NCBI GenBank assembly: GCA_949297125.1
Contig: CASFRS010000001.1
Span: forward strand, 62,001-126,000
DNA from: an uncultured Bacteroidales bacterium
GTDB taxonomy: Bacteria; Bacteroidota; Bacteroidia; Bacteroidales; G3-4614
Direction: 5' to 3'
Length of the DNA stretch: 64,000 nt
In this document: positions 36,495 through 45,999 of the stretch, piece by piece
Layout of the letters: the number at the start of each line of letters is the position of its first letter
Numbering within the stretch: the first letter of the stretch is position 1
Made by a program: the position numbers and the translations under genes
Notes under the pieces: model-generated
Seen by the model: only the letters and a program-made list of their open reading frames with translations
Told to the model about the DNA's origin: nothing
The model's database searches: none

Positions 36495-37763
36495 ATGAAA
36501 GCAGATGTCTTATTAGGACTGCAATGGGGAGATGAAGGCAAGGGGAAGGTAGTTGACGTGCTTACACCCGGATACAATGTAGTAACCCGATTCCAAGGCG
36601 GGCCTAATGCAGGCCACACGTTGGTGTTCAACGGCCAGAAATACGTGCTGAGATCAATTCCCTCCGGGATATTCCAGGGCGGGAAAATCAATATCATAGG
36701 CAACGGGGTGGTTATCGACCCGGTGCTCTTCAAACAGGAAGCACAGGCTTTGGCCGAAAGCGGGCACGATTTGAGGGAGAGGCTCTACATATCGAAGAAA
36801 GCCCACATAATACTCCCTACGCACAGGCTGCTGGACGCAGCATATGAAGCGGCTAAAGGAGACTCGAAAATAGGTACTACTGGCAAGGGTATCGGCCCGA
36901 CATATACCGACAAGGTAAGCCGCAACGGGCTCAGGATAGGCGATATTCTTTGCAACTTCGACGAAAAGTATGCTGCAGCAAAGGCAAAACACGAAAGGAT
37001 TCTGAAGTCGCTCAACTTCCAATACGATATCGAGAAGCAGGAGAAGGAGTTCTTTGAAGCCCTTGAATACTTGAAGGAGTTCAGGCTGATCGACAGCGAA
37101 CACGTAATAAACCGCCTCCTCGACGAAGGACAGAGCATACTTGCCGAAGGGGCTCAGGGAACGATGCTGGATGTGGATTTCGGGTCATACCCGTTTGTAA
37201 CATCATCCAACACCATATGTGCGGGGGCCTGTACGGGTCTCGGCATCGCCCCGACCAAGATAGGCAAGGTTTACGGCATATTCAAAGCTTACTGTACACG
37301 TGTAGGAAGCGGCCCGTTCCCTACCGAACTGTTCGATGAGACAGGCGAAACGATATGCAAGAGAGGGTTTGAATACGGCGCCGTAACCGGTCGCAAACGC
37401 CGCTGCGGATGGATAGACCTTGTTGCGCTCAAGTATGCCGTGATGATCAATGGCGTAACAGACCTTATCATGATGAAAAGCGATGTGCTCGACGGTTTCG
37501 AGACGGTAAAGGCATGCGTCGCATACAAGACCAGGGACGGCATAACGGAAGAATTCCCGTTCGATATAAAGGAAGAGGTTGAACCCGTATATACGGAAAT
37601 GCCCGGTTGGAACTGCGACATGACCAAGGTTAAAAGCGAGAATGAATTCCCCGAAGAGTTCAACGCCTACATTTCGTTCCTTGAATCGGAACTCAAAGTT
37701 CCCATAAAGATTGTTTCGGTAGGTCCCGACAGGGAACAGACCATTATACGGTACAACGATTAA
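36495..37763 (+). CDS. purA: Adenylosuccinate synthetase
   Basis: 422 residues from ATG 36495 ('MKADVLLGLQWGDEGKGKVVD'). A TTG 21 bp upstream is in frame but gives a non-family extension. GTP-binding 'QWGDEGKGK', 'GGPNAGHT', 'GTTGKGIGPTY' and the C-terminal 'GPDREQTI' are all present. It makes adenylosuccinate from IMP, Asp and GTP. It is followed by a strong terminator. Confidence 0.98.
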   Translation: MKADVLLGLQWGDEGKGKVVDVLTPGYNVVTRFQGGPNAGHTLVFNGQKYVLRSIPSGIFQGGKINIIGNGVVIDPVLFKQEAQALAESGHDLRERLYISKKAHIILPTHRLLDAAYEAAKGDSKIGTTGKGIGPTYTDKVSRNGLRIGDILCNFDEKYAAAKAKHERILKSLNFQYDIEKQEKEFFEALEYLKEFRLIDSEHVINRLLDEGQSILAEGAQGTMLDVDFGSYPFVTSSNTICAGACTGLGIAPTKIGKVYGIFKAYCTRVGSGPFPTELFDETGETICKRGFEYGAVTGRKRRCGWIDLVALKYAVMINGVTDLIMMKSDVLDGFETVKACVAYKTRDGITEEFPFDIKEEVEPVYTEMPGWNCDMTKVKSENEFPEEFNAYISFLESELKVPIKIVSVGPDREQTIIRYND

Positions 37764-37841
37764 GGCACATCGGAACGGCGGGGCGTAAAGGCTCCCGGCA
37801 ACGCAAGGTTGCGTCATCCCGCCTGTCTGTTACCTATCAAT

Positions 37842-37888
37842 AAAGGAGTCCTGCTCTGAATTGAGATTCAAAAGCAGGACTCCTTTTT
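37842..37888 (+). terminator. purA terminator
   Basis: A 14-bp perfect stem pairs 37842-37855 with 37873-37886 and runs into a T5 tract (37884-37888). It can partly serve the converging gene as well, since A's precede the stem. Confidence 0.9.
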
Positions 37889-37917
37889 ATTCATTGTCAT
37901 GGAAATGCGCCGTACCC

Positions 37918-38583
37918 CTATCTTCCGCACCTGCCGTGGCCATGGCGGGGATGCGGAGTCCCGCAATATGCCGGAGGAACGGGGCGCTCGCCCGTGCGGG
38001 ACAACAGGAGATATTTTTCGGTCTGTTCGGCCGACAGCACCCCTATTATCTTTGCAGAGTATTCGTTTTTTATACTGTCGATACCCATATGCATACCCGC
38101 CATACGCGGCCCGCGGGGAGCGCCATACCCTTTTGTCCCGAACCCTTTGCCGGGTTTCCTGCCATGCGGGGCTGCCGCATACCCTTTACCGGCCGGACAA
38201 CAGCGGGGCCCGCCGTAATAGCAGTCTTCCGGACATGGGCGATACGGACACCATTCTGGAGGCATCGGCTTGCATCCGTTAACGGCAGCATCGGGAGCCT
38301 CGTTTTTTTGGGCCGGGGCATTTTCGGTTTCGGCCCTGGCCGAGGAGAAGTCCGCGCGCTTTTTCTCTATATACTCCTTGCGGGCATTTTCTTCAGCAAG
38401 CACTATATCATACACCTTTTTATACTGTTTGTCGGTAAGCGACAACGCATCCTTCAGCCAGGCGCTTCTCTTCCCGGCCATTTTCCCGGCCGTGGGGGCT
38501 TCCTGCGAATACGACATTTGTACCGGCGCCATCAATAACGCGCTTGCAAGCAATAACGAGATTTTGATTTTTCCGTGTTTCAT
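37918..38583 (-). CDS. Spy/CpxP-like periplasmic protein with Cys/Pro/Gly-rich insert
   Basis: 221 residues from ATG 38583 ('MKHGKIKISLLLASALL'); an ATG 39 bp upstream gives an unlikely leader before the signal peptide. After the signal peptide comes an LTxxQ-type helix ('LKDALSLTDKQYKKVYDIV') and, near the C-terminus, a second one ('IIGVLSAEQTEKYLLL'), the paired motif of Spy/CpxP chaperone-like proteins. Between them lies a Cys/Pro/Gly-rich stretch ('CPYRPCPEDCYYGGPRCC'), and the end is His/Cys-rich ('HPRHGHGRCGR'). That suggests metal binding or disulfides; function unproven. Confidence 0.65.
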   Translation of the reverse strand: MKHGKIKISLLLASALLMAPVQMSYSQEAPTAGKMAGKRSAWLKDALSLTDKQYKKVYDIVLAEENARKEYIEKKRADFSSARAETENAPAQKNEAPDAAVNGCKPMPPEWCPYRPCPEDCYYGGPRCCPAGKGYAAAPHGRKPGKGFGTKGYGAPRGPRMAGMHMGIDSIKNEYSAKIIGVLSAEQTEKYLLLSRTGERPVPPAYCGTPHPRHGHGRCGR

Positions 38584-38674
38584 ATGAATGTTTTTTTGTT
38601 CTTTACTCTTTTGACCCGTCATGCGGGAAAAAGTTTAATTGCATACGGAAACACGCGGCACGCCCCTTCCCTGC

Positions 38675-40219
38675 TTATTTATATTCCCCGCGCCATTCGC
38701 CGCTGCGGGATGCGGCGAGTCTGCCTGCAAGACGCCGGGCTATCTCGGGATACGACTCTACAAGATTCACCCTTTCGCCCGGGTCATCTTGTATATTGAA
38801 CAAAGCTCCGCCCTTGTAGCTGCCGAGTTCGGTGTTAGTCTCACGCTGTATTTCCGGGGCGTTGCTCGGCTCTATATACTTCCACACACCTTCTATGACG
38901 GCAAGCGTCCCGTACATCGACTGCTGTATTACATATTCGCACCCTGGCACGTCCTTTCCCATAAGGACATCGGGATACGGCCTTCCGTCGGGCGCAGCAT
39001 GCTGCGGCAGGGATACGCCGGCAATCGCCGCCATGGTGGGAAAGAAGTCGACATGCGAAAACATATTCTCCTGTCTGGTCCCCGCCCTGATTCCCGATGG
39101 CCAACGGACTATGAACGGAATACGCGTACCGGCTTCATAGATGCTGTATTTGCCTCCGCGGTATATACCCGACGGGGTGTGCCCGTTGAGCATTTCAACG
39201 GCGCAGTCGCGGTATCCGTCGTCGAGGACCGGCCCGTTATCGCTTGTAAACACGAATATCGTATTTTCGGCCAGTCCGAGGCTGTCGAGCGTATTCATTA
39301 TCTCGCCTACCGTCCAGTCGAGTTGCAGGATTACGTCCCCGCGCGCCCCCAAACCGCTTTTTCCCGCAAAGCGCGGATGCGGTATGCGCGGCACATGTAC
39401 GTCCTGAGTTCCCATATACAGGAAGAATGGGTTATCCTTGTTCGCAATTATAAACTGCCTGGCTTTCGACGTTATGGTATCGGCTATGTCTTCATCCTTC
39501 CATAACGCCCGCTTGCCGCCCGTCATGTACCCTATGCGGCTGATACCGTTTATTATGGTATTGTCGTGCCCGTGGCTCGGATGCAGCGTCAACAGTTCGG
39601 GGTGTTCTTTCCCCGTAGGCCAGTCGCCGACCTTACGCCCGTAATCGACATATATCGGGTCGGACGCATCGGCATTCACCACATAGTTGTCTTCTACATA
39701 TACGCACGGAACGCGGTCGACGGTAGCCGGTATTACAAAGTAGTGGTCAAAACCGATGTCATGGGGCGACGGCGTTATCTCCCCGTTCCAGTCGGGGCCT
39801 TCAGCTCCGCCCAACCCCAGATGCCACTTCCCTATCGCGGCAGTGGCATATCCGCACTCCTTGAAAAGGTCGGCCATTGTATATACCGCAGTATCTATGA
39901 CCATGCCCGCGTTTCCGGGGGCGATGCCGGTGTTGTCCTGCCGCCACGGGTATTTCCCGGTAAGCAGGCAGAAACGGGACGGCGTACTGACCGACGACGA
40001 CGAATAGGTATTCATGAACTGCGCCCCCTGGCTTGCAAGGCGGTCTATGTTGGGCGTATGCACCTTTGTTGCGCCGTAACAGCTCAAATCGCCTATCCCG
40101 AGGTCGTCGGAAATTATAAACACCACATTCGGCTTTTCCTTCTGCCCGGCTCCGCCGCATGAGGATAACAGGGCCAGTCCCGCCGGAAGAAGCGAAGCTA
40201 GGAATATTTTGTTTTTCAT
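38675..40219 (-). CDS. S1-family sulfatase, Ser-type, lipoprotein
   Basis: 514 residues, lipobox 'LLSSC'. Sulfatase core: Asp38-Asp39 ('ISDDLG') bind calcium, and the formylglycine motif is Ser78-Thr-Pro-Ser-Arg, so it belongs to the serine type matured by an anaerobic sulfatase-maturing enzyme. 'IGKWHLG' and 'GTQDVHVPRIPH' are also conserved. It hydrolyses sulfate esters, probably on host mucin or glycosaminoglycan sugars. Divergent from rarA. No maturase or sulfatase partner is in the window. Confidence 0.93.
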   Translation of the reverse strand: MKNKIFLASLLPAGLALLSSCGGAGQKEKPNVVFIISDDLGIGDLSCYGATKVHTPNIDRLASQGAQFMNTYSSSSVSTPSRFCLLTGKYPWRQDNTGIAPGNAGMVIDTAVYTMADLFKECGYATAAIGKWHLGLGGAEGPDWNGEITPSPHDIGFDHYFVIPATVDRVPCVYVEDNYVVNADASDPIYVDYGRKVGDWPTGKEHPELLTLHPSHGHDNTIINGISRIGYMTGGKRALWKDEDIADTITSKARQFIIANKDNPFFLYMGTQDVHVPRIPHPRFAGKSGLGARGDVILQLDWTVGEIMNTLDSLGLAENTIFVFTSDNGPVLDDGYRDCAVEMLNGHTPSGIYRGGKYSIYEAGTRIPFIVRWPSGIRAGTRQENMFSHVDFFPTMAAIAGVSLPQHAAPDGRPYPDVLMGKDVPGCEYVIQQSMYGTLAVIEGVWKYIEPSNAPEIQRETNTELGSYKGGALFNIQDDPGERVNLVESYPEIARRLAGRLAASRSGEWRGEYK

Positions 40220-40346
40220 TATTCTGTATTGTTTACATGTTTATTCGCGAACGAAGATAGCATATTTGACAGATATTTTGCCTATTTTCGCATACCAATC
40301 GTCTGCGGTATTTAAAAACATGTCCGCATACATAAACCGTTGCGTT

Positions 40347-41642
40347 ATGAATCAACCTTTGGCCGAACGTTTACGCCCTTCAAGCATAGACGAATATATT
40401 GGACAGAAGCATCTTGTCGGGAAGGGTGCCGTACTGTACCGCATGATAGAGAGCGGCAACATATCGTCCTTCATATTGTGGGGGCCTCCCGGCGTAGGCA
40501 AGACCTCCCTTGCAAAAATCATATCGGTACGGCTGAAAGTGCCTTTCTTTACATTGAGCGCAGTAACGTCCGGGGTCAAGGAGGTAAGGGAAGTAATCGA
40601 CAAGTGCAAGAGCAGTTCGCTCTTTTCGCCCACATCACGGCCTATTCTGTTCATAGACGAAATACACCGGTTCAGCAAGTCGCAGCAGGACTCCCTGCTC
40701 AATGCCGTTGAAACAGGCGTAGTAACGCTAATCGGCGCGACAACCGAGAATCCGTCTTTCGAGGTCATCAGGCCGTTGCTCTCCCGCTGCCAGATTTATA
40801 CACTGAAACCGTTGGACGAGAACGACCTTGCAACTCTTACCGAACGCGCCATTAAAACTGACAGGTTCTTAAAGAGCCTGAAAATAACGGTAAAGGAGAC
40901 GGAAGCCCTGTACCGTTATGCCGGCGGGGATGCAAGGAAACTGCTCAACATCCTCGACCTCCTGACGCAGAACGCGGCTGAAGGCGACGAAGTTGTAATC
41001 GACAATAAAAGCGTAACGGAAAACCTGCAGCAAAATCCGGCAGCCTACGACAAGGGGGGAGAGATGCATTACGATATTATTTCGGCTTTTATAAAATCGA
41101 TACGCGGCAGCGACCCCGATGCCGCAATATACTGGCTCGCAAGGATGGTTGCCGGAGGTGAGGACCCGAAATTCATTGCCCGAAGGCTTGTCATATCGGC
41201 ATCGGAAGATATAGGGCTGGCCAATCCCAACGCCCTTCTGCTTGCCAACGCCTGTTTCGAGGCGCTGGAAAAGATAGGGTGGCCCGAAGGGAGGATAATA
41301 CTCGCCGAGACGACCGTCTATCTGGCGGCTTCGCCGAAAAGCAACTCGGCATATATGGCAATAAACGACGCTCTCGGCGAGGTTGATGCCAGCGGGGACC
41401 TGCCCGTTCCCCTGCACTTGAGGAACGCCCCCACCTCACTTATGAAGAGCATGGACTACGGCAAAGGGTACAAATACGCTCATGATTTCCCGGAGAATTT
41501 CGTAAAACAGGATTACCTTCCCGACAAACTGGGGAAAAGGAACTTCTGGAAACCGCAGCGTAATGCATCGGAAGAAAAACTGAGAGAACGCCTTGAACGG
41601 CTGTGGGGAGAGAGATTCGGCCCGGACGGGAAAAAGCGGTAG
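40347..41642 (+). CDS. rarA: Replication-associated recombination protein RarA (MgsA)
   Basis: 431 residues from ATG 40347 ('MNQPLAERLRPSSIDEYIGQ'). ATG 40320 is also in frame, giving 440; the frame continues upstream without family similarity. Walker A 'GPPGVGKTS', Walker B 'ILFIDEIHRF', sensor 'GATTENPSF', then the tetramerisation domain with 'IKSIRGSDPDAAIYWLARM'. It is a clamp-loader-like AAA+ ATPase acting at stalled replication forks. Confidence 0.96.
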   Translation: MNQPLAERLRPSSIDEYIGQKHLVGKGAVLYRMIESGNISSFILWGPPGVGKTSLAKIISVRLKVPFFTLSAVTSGVKEVREVIDKCKSSSLFSPTSRPILFIDEIHRFSKSQQDSLLNAVETGVVTLIGATTENPSFEVIRPLLSRCQIYTLKPLDENDLATLTERAIKTDRFLKSLKITVKETEALYRYAGGDARKLLNILDLLTQNAAEGDEVVIDNKSVTENLQQNPAAYDKGGEMHYDIISAFIKSIRGSDPDAAIYWLARMVAGGEDPKFIARRLVISASEDIGLANPNALLLANACFEALEKIGWPEGRIILAETTVYLAASPKSNSAYMAINDALGEVDASGDLPVPLHLRNAPTSLMKSMDYGKGYKYAHDFPENFVKQDYLPDKLGKRNFWKPQRNASEEKLRERLERLWGERFGPDGKKR

Positions 41643-41738
41643 CCGCCATATTGCAGACATCGTGCACTACCGTTTACGTGCGGCCTGACAAATAGTTCCG
41701 CGAAATAGGCGTATAGCATGCAATTTGTTCGAGTTTTA

Positions 41739-41769
41739 TTTGCCGGACAAAAATAATGTATTAATTTTG
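41739..41769 (+). promoter_or_regulatory. Consensus promoter for serC-serA
   Basis: TTTG (41739-41742), 19-bp spacer, TAATTTTG (41762-41769): a full match. The leader to the serC ATG would be about 100 nt. Confidence 0.7.
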
Positions 41770-41875
41770 CCGTGTCCAAAAACAAAATTGCTACGGTCGG
41801 CCGGTTTTTGCCGGCACGCGTATGGTAAAGACAACAATAATATTCATAACAATTTACATACAAAATTTATAAACG

Positions 41876-42943
41876 ATGAAGAAGTACAATTTTTACGCAG
41901 GGCCCTCTATTTTGAGCCAGTACACTATCAAGAACACGGCCGATGCGGTAATGGATTTTGCAGGGACAGGATTGTCCATATTGGAAATATCGCACAGGAG
42001 CAAAGAGTTCGTTGCCGTTATGGAGGAAGCACAGGCATTGGTCAAGGAATTGCTCGACGTACCGGCAGGATATGAAGTTCTTTTCCTGGGAGGCGGCGCC
42101 AGCCTGCAGTTCTGCATGGTTCCGTTCAACCTGCTTAAAAAGAAAGCTGCTTACCTCGAAACCGGAACATGGGCCGTAAACGCAATCAAGGAAGCCAAAC
42201 TTTTCGGAGAGGTCGATGTTGTCGCATCTTCAAAGGAGGCAAACTTCAACTATATTCCCAAAGGTTATGAAATACCCGACGATGCGGACTATTTCCACTT
42301 CACCTCCAACAATACCATATTCGGTACGGAAATCCGCAAGGACCCCGATGTGAAGGCCCGTCTGGTATCGGACATGTCGTCCGACATCTTCTCCCGTCCG
42401 ATAGATGTGGCAAAATACGATATCATATATGCAGGCGCGCAGAAGAACCTCGCTCCCGCCGGCGTAACACTAGTTATAGTTCGCGAAGGAGCTCTCGGCA
42501 ACGTAGACAGGGCAATACCCACAATGCTCGACTACCGCACCCATATCAAAAAAGGCTCCATGTTCAACACTCCTCCGTGCCTCCCCATATACTCGGCATT
42601 GCAGACGCTGAAATATTACAAGTCGCTTGGAGGCGTTGCCGCCCTCGAAAAGATGAACGAAGAGAAAGCCGCCATACTTTACGACGAGATAGACCGCAAC
42701 AAACTCTTCAAGGGTACGGCAGCCGTTGAAGACCGTTCCATAATGAACGTCTGCTTTGTAATGAACGACGAGTACAAGGAGATGGAAGCCGACTTTGTAG
42801 AATTTGCGAAGGGCAAAGGCATGATAGGCATCAAGGGACACCGCTCGGTTGGCGGATTCCGCGCTTCTATCTACAATGCAATGACCAAAGAGGGTGTCGA
42901 AGCTCTCGTAGCGACCATGAAAGAGTTTGAAAAAGCTCATTAA
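41876..42943 (+). CDS. serC: Phosphoserine aminotransferase
   Basis: 355 residues, class-V aminotransferase. The PLP-binding Lys lies in '[12 protein letters not shown]'; 'GGGASLQF' and '[12 protein letters not shown]' contact phosphate and substrate; the C-terminal '[15 protein letters not shown]' carries the conserved Arg. It converts 3-phosphohydroxypyruvate to phosphoserine and often also serves pyridoxal phosphate synthesis. serA follows 17 bp later, so both steps are in one operon. Confidence 0.98.
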   Translation: MKKYNFYAGPSILSQYTIKNTADAVMDFAGTGLSILEISHRSKEFVAVMEEAQALVKELLDVPAGYEVLFLGGGASLQFCMVPFNLLKKKAAYLETGTWAVNAIKEAKLFGEVDVVASSKEANFNYIPKGYEIPDDADYFHFTSNNTIFGTEIRKDPDVKARLVSDMSSDIFSRPIDVAKYDIIYAGAQKNLAPAGVTLVIVREGALGNVDRAIPTMLDYRTHIKKGSMFNTPPCLPIYSALQTLKYYKSLGGVAALEKMNEEKAAILYDEIDRNKLFKGTAAVEDRSIMNVCFVMNDEYKEMEADFVEFAKGKGMIGIKGHRSVGGFRASIYNAMTKEGVEALVATMKEFEKAH

Positions 42944-42960
42944 CAGATAAACAGAAAATT

Positions 42961-43881
42961 ATGAAAATATTAGTAGCAACCGACAAACCCTTTGCAGCAG
43001 TAGCGGTTGAAGGGATAAAGAAAGTAGTAGAGGATGCCGGGATAGAACTGGTTCTCCTTGAAAAATACGGCGAAAAGAGCAAGTTGCTCGAAGCAGTAGC
43101 CGATGCAGACGGAATAATAATCCGCAGCGACATAATAGACGCGGAGGTTATGGATGCCGCCAAAAACCTGAAGGTGGTTGTCCGCGCCGGCGCAGGTTAC
43201 GACAATGTGGACCTGGCTGCCGCAACTGCCAAAGGCATATGCGTAATGAACACGCCGGGGCAGAACTCGAATGCCGTAGCGGAACTGGTATTCGGTATGA
43301 CCATAATGGTTATGCGCAACTACTTCGACGGGACTTCGGGTTCGGAACTCAAGGGAAAGAACCTCGGTATCCATGCATTCGGTCAGGTTGGGCGCAACGT
43401 TGCAAGGATAGCCAACGGGATGGGGATGAACGTATTCGCCTTCGACCCCTATTGCCCCGACGAGGTTATGGTTGAAGCCGGCGTAACTCCGGTAAAGGAA
43501 ATCAACGACCTCTACTCGAAATGCCAGTTCGTATCGCTGCATATCCCGGCTACCGATGAAACCAAAAAGTCCATCAACTACGACCTTCTGAAACAGATGC
43601 CGAAGAATGCGGTACTGATAAACACCGCCCGCAAGGAGGTTATAGATGAAGAAAGCCTCATAAAACTGATGGAAGAGCGCACCGATTTCAAATACATATC
43701 GGATATAGCTCCTGCCGCCGCTGCGGACTTCAAGGAAAAATTCGACAAACGCTGCTTCTTCACCCCGAAGAAAATGGGTGCACAGACAGCCGAAGCGAAT
43801 ATCAATGCCGGTATCGCAGCCGCCAGGCAGTCGGTTGGATTCCTCAAAGAAGGGATAGACAAGTTCAGAGTAAACAAATAA
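42961..43881 (+). CDS. serA: D-3-phosphoglycerate dehydrogenase, short form
   Basis: 306 residues, lacking the C-terminal ACT domain of the E. coli enzyme, so serine feedback through ACT is not expected. The D-2-hydroxyacid dehydrogenase fold is clear: 'VVRAGAGYDNVDL', NAD site 'GIHAFGQVGRNVA', and the Arg-Glu-type catalytic region. The usual C-terminal His catalytic segment ('TPHIGAST' in relatives) is replaced by 'TPKKMGAQTAEA', where Lys stands in place of His as in this Bacteroidales subgroup. It makes the serC substrate. Confidence 0.93.
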   Translation: MKILVATDKPFAAVAVEGIKKVVEDAGIELVLLEKYGEKSKLLEAVADADGIIIRSDIIDAEVMDAAKNLKVVVRAGAGYDNVDLAAATAKGICVMNTPGQNSNAVAELVFGMTIMVMRNYFDGTSGSELKGKNLGIHAFGQVGRNVARIANGMGMNVFAFDPYCPDEVMVEAGVTPVKEINDLYSKCQFVSLHIPATDETKKSINYDLLKQMPKNAVLINTARKEVIDEESLIKLMEERTDFKYISDIAPAAAADFKEKFDKRCFFTPKKMGAQTAEANINAGIAAARQSVGFLKEGIDKFRVNK

Positions 43882-43906
43882 CATCATTGCTCCGCAGGAG
43901 AACATG

Positions 43907-43952
43907 CAAAGGGAGTGTGCCGGATAAAAAGCTGTCCGGCACGCGCCCTTTG
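43907..43952. other. Imperfect hairpin between serA and the DUF1015 gene
   Basis: The inner stem 43917-43924 pairs with 43935-43942 (GTGCCGGA/TCCGGCAC) and the outer stem 43907-43913 with 43946-43952 (CAAAGGG/CCCTTTG), with a small internal loop. No T tract follows. It may be an mRNA stabiliser or attenuator within the ser operon. Confidence 0.45.
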
Positions 43953-44089
43953 GGTTTGTATGGCAGTGAAACCGATACCGGCCTGCCTGCCCAACCCGCT
44001 CCTGACGAATGTTCTCCAATATCGCCTGCCCCCGCAACCGGCAGGAGAATTGCAAAAAAACAAACACATACAGTAAACCCTATAACAAT

Positions 44090-45334
44090 ATGGCAAAAAT
44101 AAAACCGTTCAGAGGTGTCCGTCCTCCAAAATCGATGGTAGAGGAAGTGGCATCGCGCCCGTACGATGTCCTCAACTCGGACGAAGCCCGCAAAGAGGCC
44201 GAAGGCAATGAAAAATCTCTTTACCATATAATAAAACCGGAAATAGATTTTGCTCCGGGAACAGACGAACACGACCCAAAAGTCTACGACAAGGCCGTTG
44301 AGAACTTCAACAAATGGCAGGAAAACGGATGGCTTGTCCAGGATGCCAAAGAGAATTACTACATATATGCACAGACCATGAACGGCCGAACCCAGTACGG
44401 CCTTGTAGTGTGCGCAAACGTAAGCGACTACCTCAACGGCGTAATAAAGAAACACGAACTTACCCGGCGCGACAAGGAAGAGGACAGGATGAAACACGTC
44501 CGCATAAACAACGCCAACATCGAGCCTGTGTTCTTCGCCTATCCCGACAATGCCGAGCTGGACGCTATCGTGGCAAGGCACATAAACGGGGAGCCCGAAT
44601 ACGACTTTGTCGCACCCGACGGGTTCGGGCATCACTTCTGGATTATAGACGATGAAAAGGAGATAGCCGATATTACCGCCATATTCGACAAAATACCGTA
44701 CCTCTATATTGCGGACGGGCATCACCGGACTGCTGCCGCAGCTCTGGTAGGGGACGAAAAGGCCAGGCAGAACCCTAGCCACAGGGGGGATGAGGAATAC
44801 AACTATTTCCTTGCGGTATGTTTCCCGGCATCGCAATTGAAGATAATAGACTACAACCGTGTAGTGAAAGACCTCAACGGCCTTACGGAACAGGAATTCC
44901 TGCAAAGGCTCGGCGAAAACTTCATTGTTGAAGAAAAGGGGGCGGAGACATACACTCCGGCTGCACTCCATAATTTTTCACTCTACATGGGAGGCAAATG
45001 GTATTCGCTTACGGCAAAGGAGGGTCGGTATGACGACAATGACCCGATAGGGGTTCTCGACGTAACCATTTCCTCCGACCTGATTCTGCGCGACATCCTC
45101 GGCATAACCGACCTGAGGTCGGACAAAAGAATCGATTTCGTCGGCGGAATCCGCGGGCTCGGGGAACTGAAACGCCGCGTAGACAGCGGAGAGATGAAAA
45201 TGGCCCTGGCCCTTTACCCAGTATCCATGAAACAACTTATGGATATTGCCGACAGCGGCAACATCATGCCCCCGAAAACAACGTGGTTCGAGCCTAAACT
45301 CCGTTCTGGGCTTGTAATCCACAAGTTAAGTTAA
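44090..45334 (+). CDS. DUF1015 family protein
   Basis: 414 residues from ATG 44090 ('MAKIKPFRGVRPPK'). The frame is open from 44009 but without family similarity. DUF1015 hallmarks: 'PYDVLNSDEAR', 'YADGHHRTAAA'-type 'IADGHHRT', 'NYFLAVCFPASQL' and the C-terminal 'MPPKTTWFEPKL'. The family has no proven reaction. It is widely found next to serA/serC in Bacteroidota, as here, so a link to serine or phosphoserine metabolism is inferred. A strong terminator follows. Confidence 0.9.
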   Translation: MAKIKPFRGVRPPKSMVEEVASRPYDVLNSDEARKEAEGNEKSLYHIIKPEIDFAPGTDEHDPKVYDKAVENFNKWQENGWLVQDAKENYYIYAQTMNGRTQYGLVVCANVSDYLNGVIKKHELTRRDKEEDRMKHVRINNANIEPVFFAYPDNAELDAIVARHINGEPEYDFVAPDGFGHHFWIIDDEKEIADITAIFDKIPYLYIADGHHRTAAAALVGDEKARQNPSHRGDEEYNYFLAVCFPASQLKIIDYNRVVKDLNGLTEQEFLQRLGENFIVEEKGAETYTPAALHNFSLYMGGKWYSLTAKEGRYDDNDPIGVLDVTISSDLILRDILGITDLRSDKRIDFVGGIRGLGELKRRVDSGEMKMALALYPVSMKQLMDIADSGNIMPPKTTWFEPKLRSGLVIHKLS

Positions 45335-45385
45335 AAGATAACAAAAGCCGATGTTTTTCGATATAAAAGATTAATTCCATAATTG

Positions 45386-45437
45386 GCCGTGCAGCTATTA
45401 GACAGCAAATTCCGTCTGTCTAATAGCTGTCGGCTTT
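45386..45437 (+). terminator. Terminator after the ser/DUF1015 operon
   Basis: A 14-bp perfect stem pairs 45392-45405 with 45416-45429, extended by GCCG/CGGC (45386-45389 with 45431-45434) and followed by a short T run (45435-45438). It isolates the operon from the ECF sigma gene. Confidence 0.85.
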
Positions 45438-45456
45438 TATACTGTTTCCCGTATAA

Positions 45457-45999
45457 ATGTCCGAACAGCAGCAAAAACTGATTGACGGTTGCAAGCGTGG
45501 CGAAGCCAGGTCGCAGAAATTGCTTTATGATACATACGCCGGAAAAATGATGGCCGTATGCATGAGGTATTGCGGCAATGACAGGGAAACTGCCATGGAT
45601 ATGCTTCAGGACGGTTTTATAAAGGTTTTCACCAACATCGGCAGTTACGACGGACGCGGTTCGTTTGAAGGGTGGATAAGGCGCATTGTCGTAAACGTGG
45701 CATTGGACTACATAAGGTCGGCAGACCTCCTTAAAAACACCGAATGTATAGATGCCGTAAAAGAGACGTCCGCGGAGAACATCGACAGTTCAACGATAGA
45801 CAGGCTGTCGGCCGAAGAACTCATGGAGATTATCGGTGAACTCCCCAGCGGTTTCAGGACAGTATTCAACCTGTATGCAATAGAGGGGTACTCGCACAAG
45901 GAGATAGCCGGGATGCTGGATATTACGGAAAGCACGTCAAGGTCGCAGCTCACAAGAGCCAAGCAACTGTTACAGAAACGACTCAAGGACTTTATATGA
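45457..45999 (+). CDS. ECF-type RNA polymerase sigma factor
   Basis: 180 residues. Region 2 includes 'QKLLYDTYAGKMMAVCMRYCGNDRETAMDMLQDGFIKVF', with the ...DxLQDxFIKVF core-binding helix, and 'SFEGWIRRIVVNVALDYIR'. Region 4 holds 'LPSGFRTVFNLYAIEGYSHKEIAGML' and 'SRSQLTRAKQLL' for -35 recognition. It overlaps the next gene by 4 bp, which points to that gene product as its partner or anti-sigma. The promoter it reads is not evident in the window. Confidence 0.95.
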   Translation: MSEQQQKLIDGCKRGEARSQKLLYDTYAGKMMAVCMRYCGNDRETAMDMLQDGFIKVFTNIGSYDGRGSFEGWIRRIVVNVALDYIRSADLLKNTECIDAVKETSAENIDSSTIDRLSAEELMEIIGELPSGFRTVFNLYAIEGYSHKEIAGMLDITESTSRSQLTRAKQLLQKRLKDFI

